NCBI GenBank assembly: GCA_030638845.1
Contig: DAOWDW010000102.1
Coordinates: 1-5,767, forward strand
Direction: 5' to 3'
Length of the DNA stretch: 5,767 nt
Source of the DNA: Candidatus Peregrinibacteria bacterium
GTDB taxonomy: Bacteria; Patescibacteriota; Gracilibacteria; Peribacterales; Peribacteraceae
In this document: positions 5,738-5,767 of the stretch, piece by piece
Layout of the letters: each line of letters begins with the position of its first letter
Numbering within the stretch: the stretch's first letter is position 1
The notes under the pieces: model-generated
Database searches by the model: none
Told to the model about the DNA's origin: nothing
What the model saw: the letters and a program-made list of their open reading frames with translations, nothing else
Translations under genes and position numbers: made by a program

Positions 5738-5766
5738 AGAATATCATCACATCACCAATATATCAA
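5738..5766 (-). promoter_or_regulatory. Sigma-70-type promoter of the TrpR-like gene, predicted leaderless
   Basis: On the minus strand TTGATA (5761-5766, 5/6 to TTGACA), a 17-bp spacer and TATTCT (5738-5743, 4/6) preceded by an extended-10 TGA (5744-5746) form the best promoter in the window. Only 6 nt (TTTTGT) separate the -10 from the ATG at 5731, so the A of the start codon falls at the expected +1. The transcript should then have no 5' leader, consistent with the absence of a Shine-Dalgarno. Confidence 0.6.
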
Positions 5767-5767
5767 T

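Overview
The window reads as ordinary chromosomal DNA of a small-genome, AT-rich bacterium, most likely a member of the Candidate Phyla Radiation (Patescibacteria, Parcubacteria-like). This is an inference. It rests on AT-rich coding DNA, compact genes without Shine-Dalgarno sequences, a short TrpR/YerC-like protein, a SerRS with an 'LNNTCIASPR' motif 3, and a secreted PGRP-amidase/SpoIID fusion. All stops used are TAA or TAG and no in-frame TGA is needed, so the standard bacterial code fits.

Layout, left to right. A perfect GC-rich hairpin terminator (30-56) lies in a gene-poor left edge. Next, on the minus strand, come a 719-residue secreted cell-wall hydrolase (180-2339) and, 33 bp upstream of it, a GT4-type glycosyltransferase (2373-3485). 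These two probably form an envelope-related unit, although the hydrolase may also have its own promoter in the gap. A 130-bp spacer (3486-3615) carries a run of 7-bp tandem repeats and a long imperfect inverted repeat. Seryl-tRNA synthetase (serS, minus strand, start best placed at 4920) follows. A 131-bp divergent promoter region separates serS from a 102-residue protein of unknown function on the plus strand (5052-5360). That gene converges on a 100-residue TrpR/YerC-family HTH protein on the minus strand (5429-5731). The right edge holds a well-formed promoter for it.

How the genes relate. The glycosyltransferase and the hydrolase are both envelope genes: one is predicted to build glycoconjugates in the cytoplasm, the other to cut peptidoglycan outside the membrane. 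SerRS is housekeeping. The TrpR-like protein is the only visible candidate regulator; nothing in the sequence links it to the other genes.

The points most worth a second look are: (1) the fusion of a zinc amidase with a SpoIID lytic-transglycosylase domain in one exported polypeptide, comparable in chemistry to the separate SpoIIP and SpoIID proteins of endospore formers; (2) the heptameric repeat array; (3) -10 boxes placed so close to start codons that several transcripts should be leaderless or nearly so, exactly leaderless for the TrpR-like gene; and (4) the acidic recognition helix of the TrpR-like protein. No mobile element, CRISPR array, tRNA or rRNA was found.
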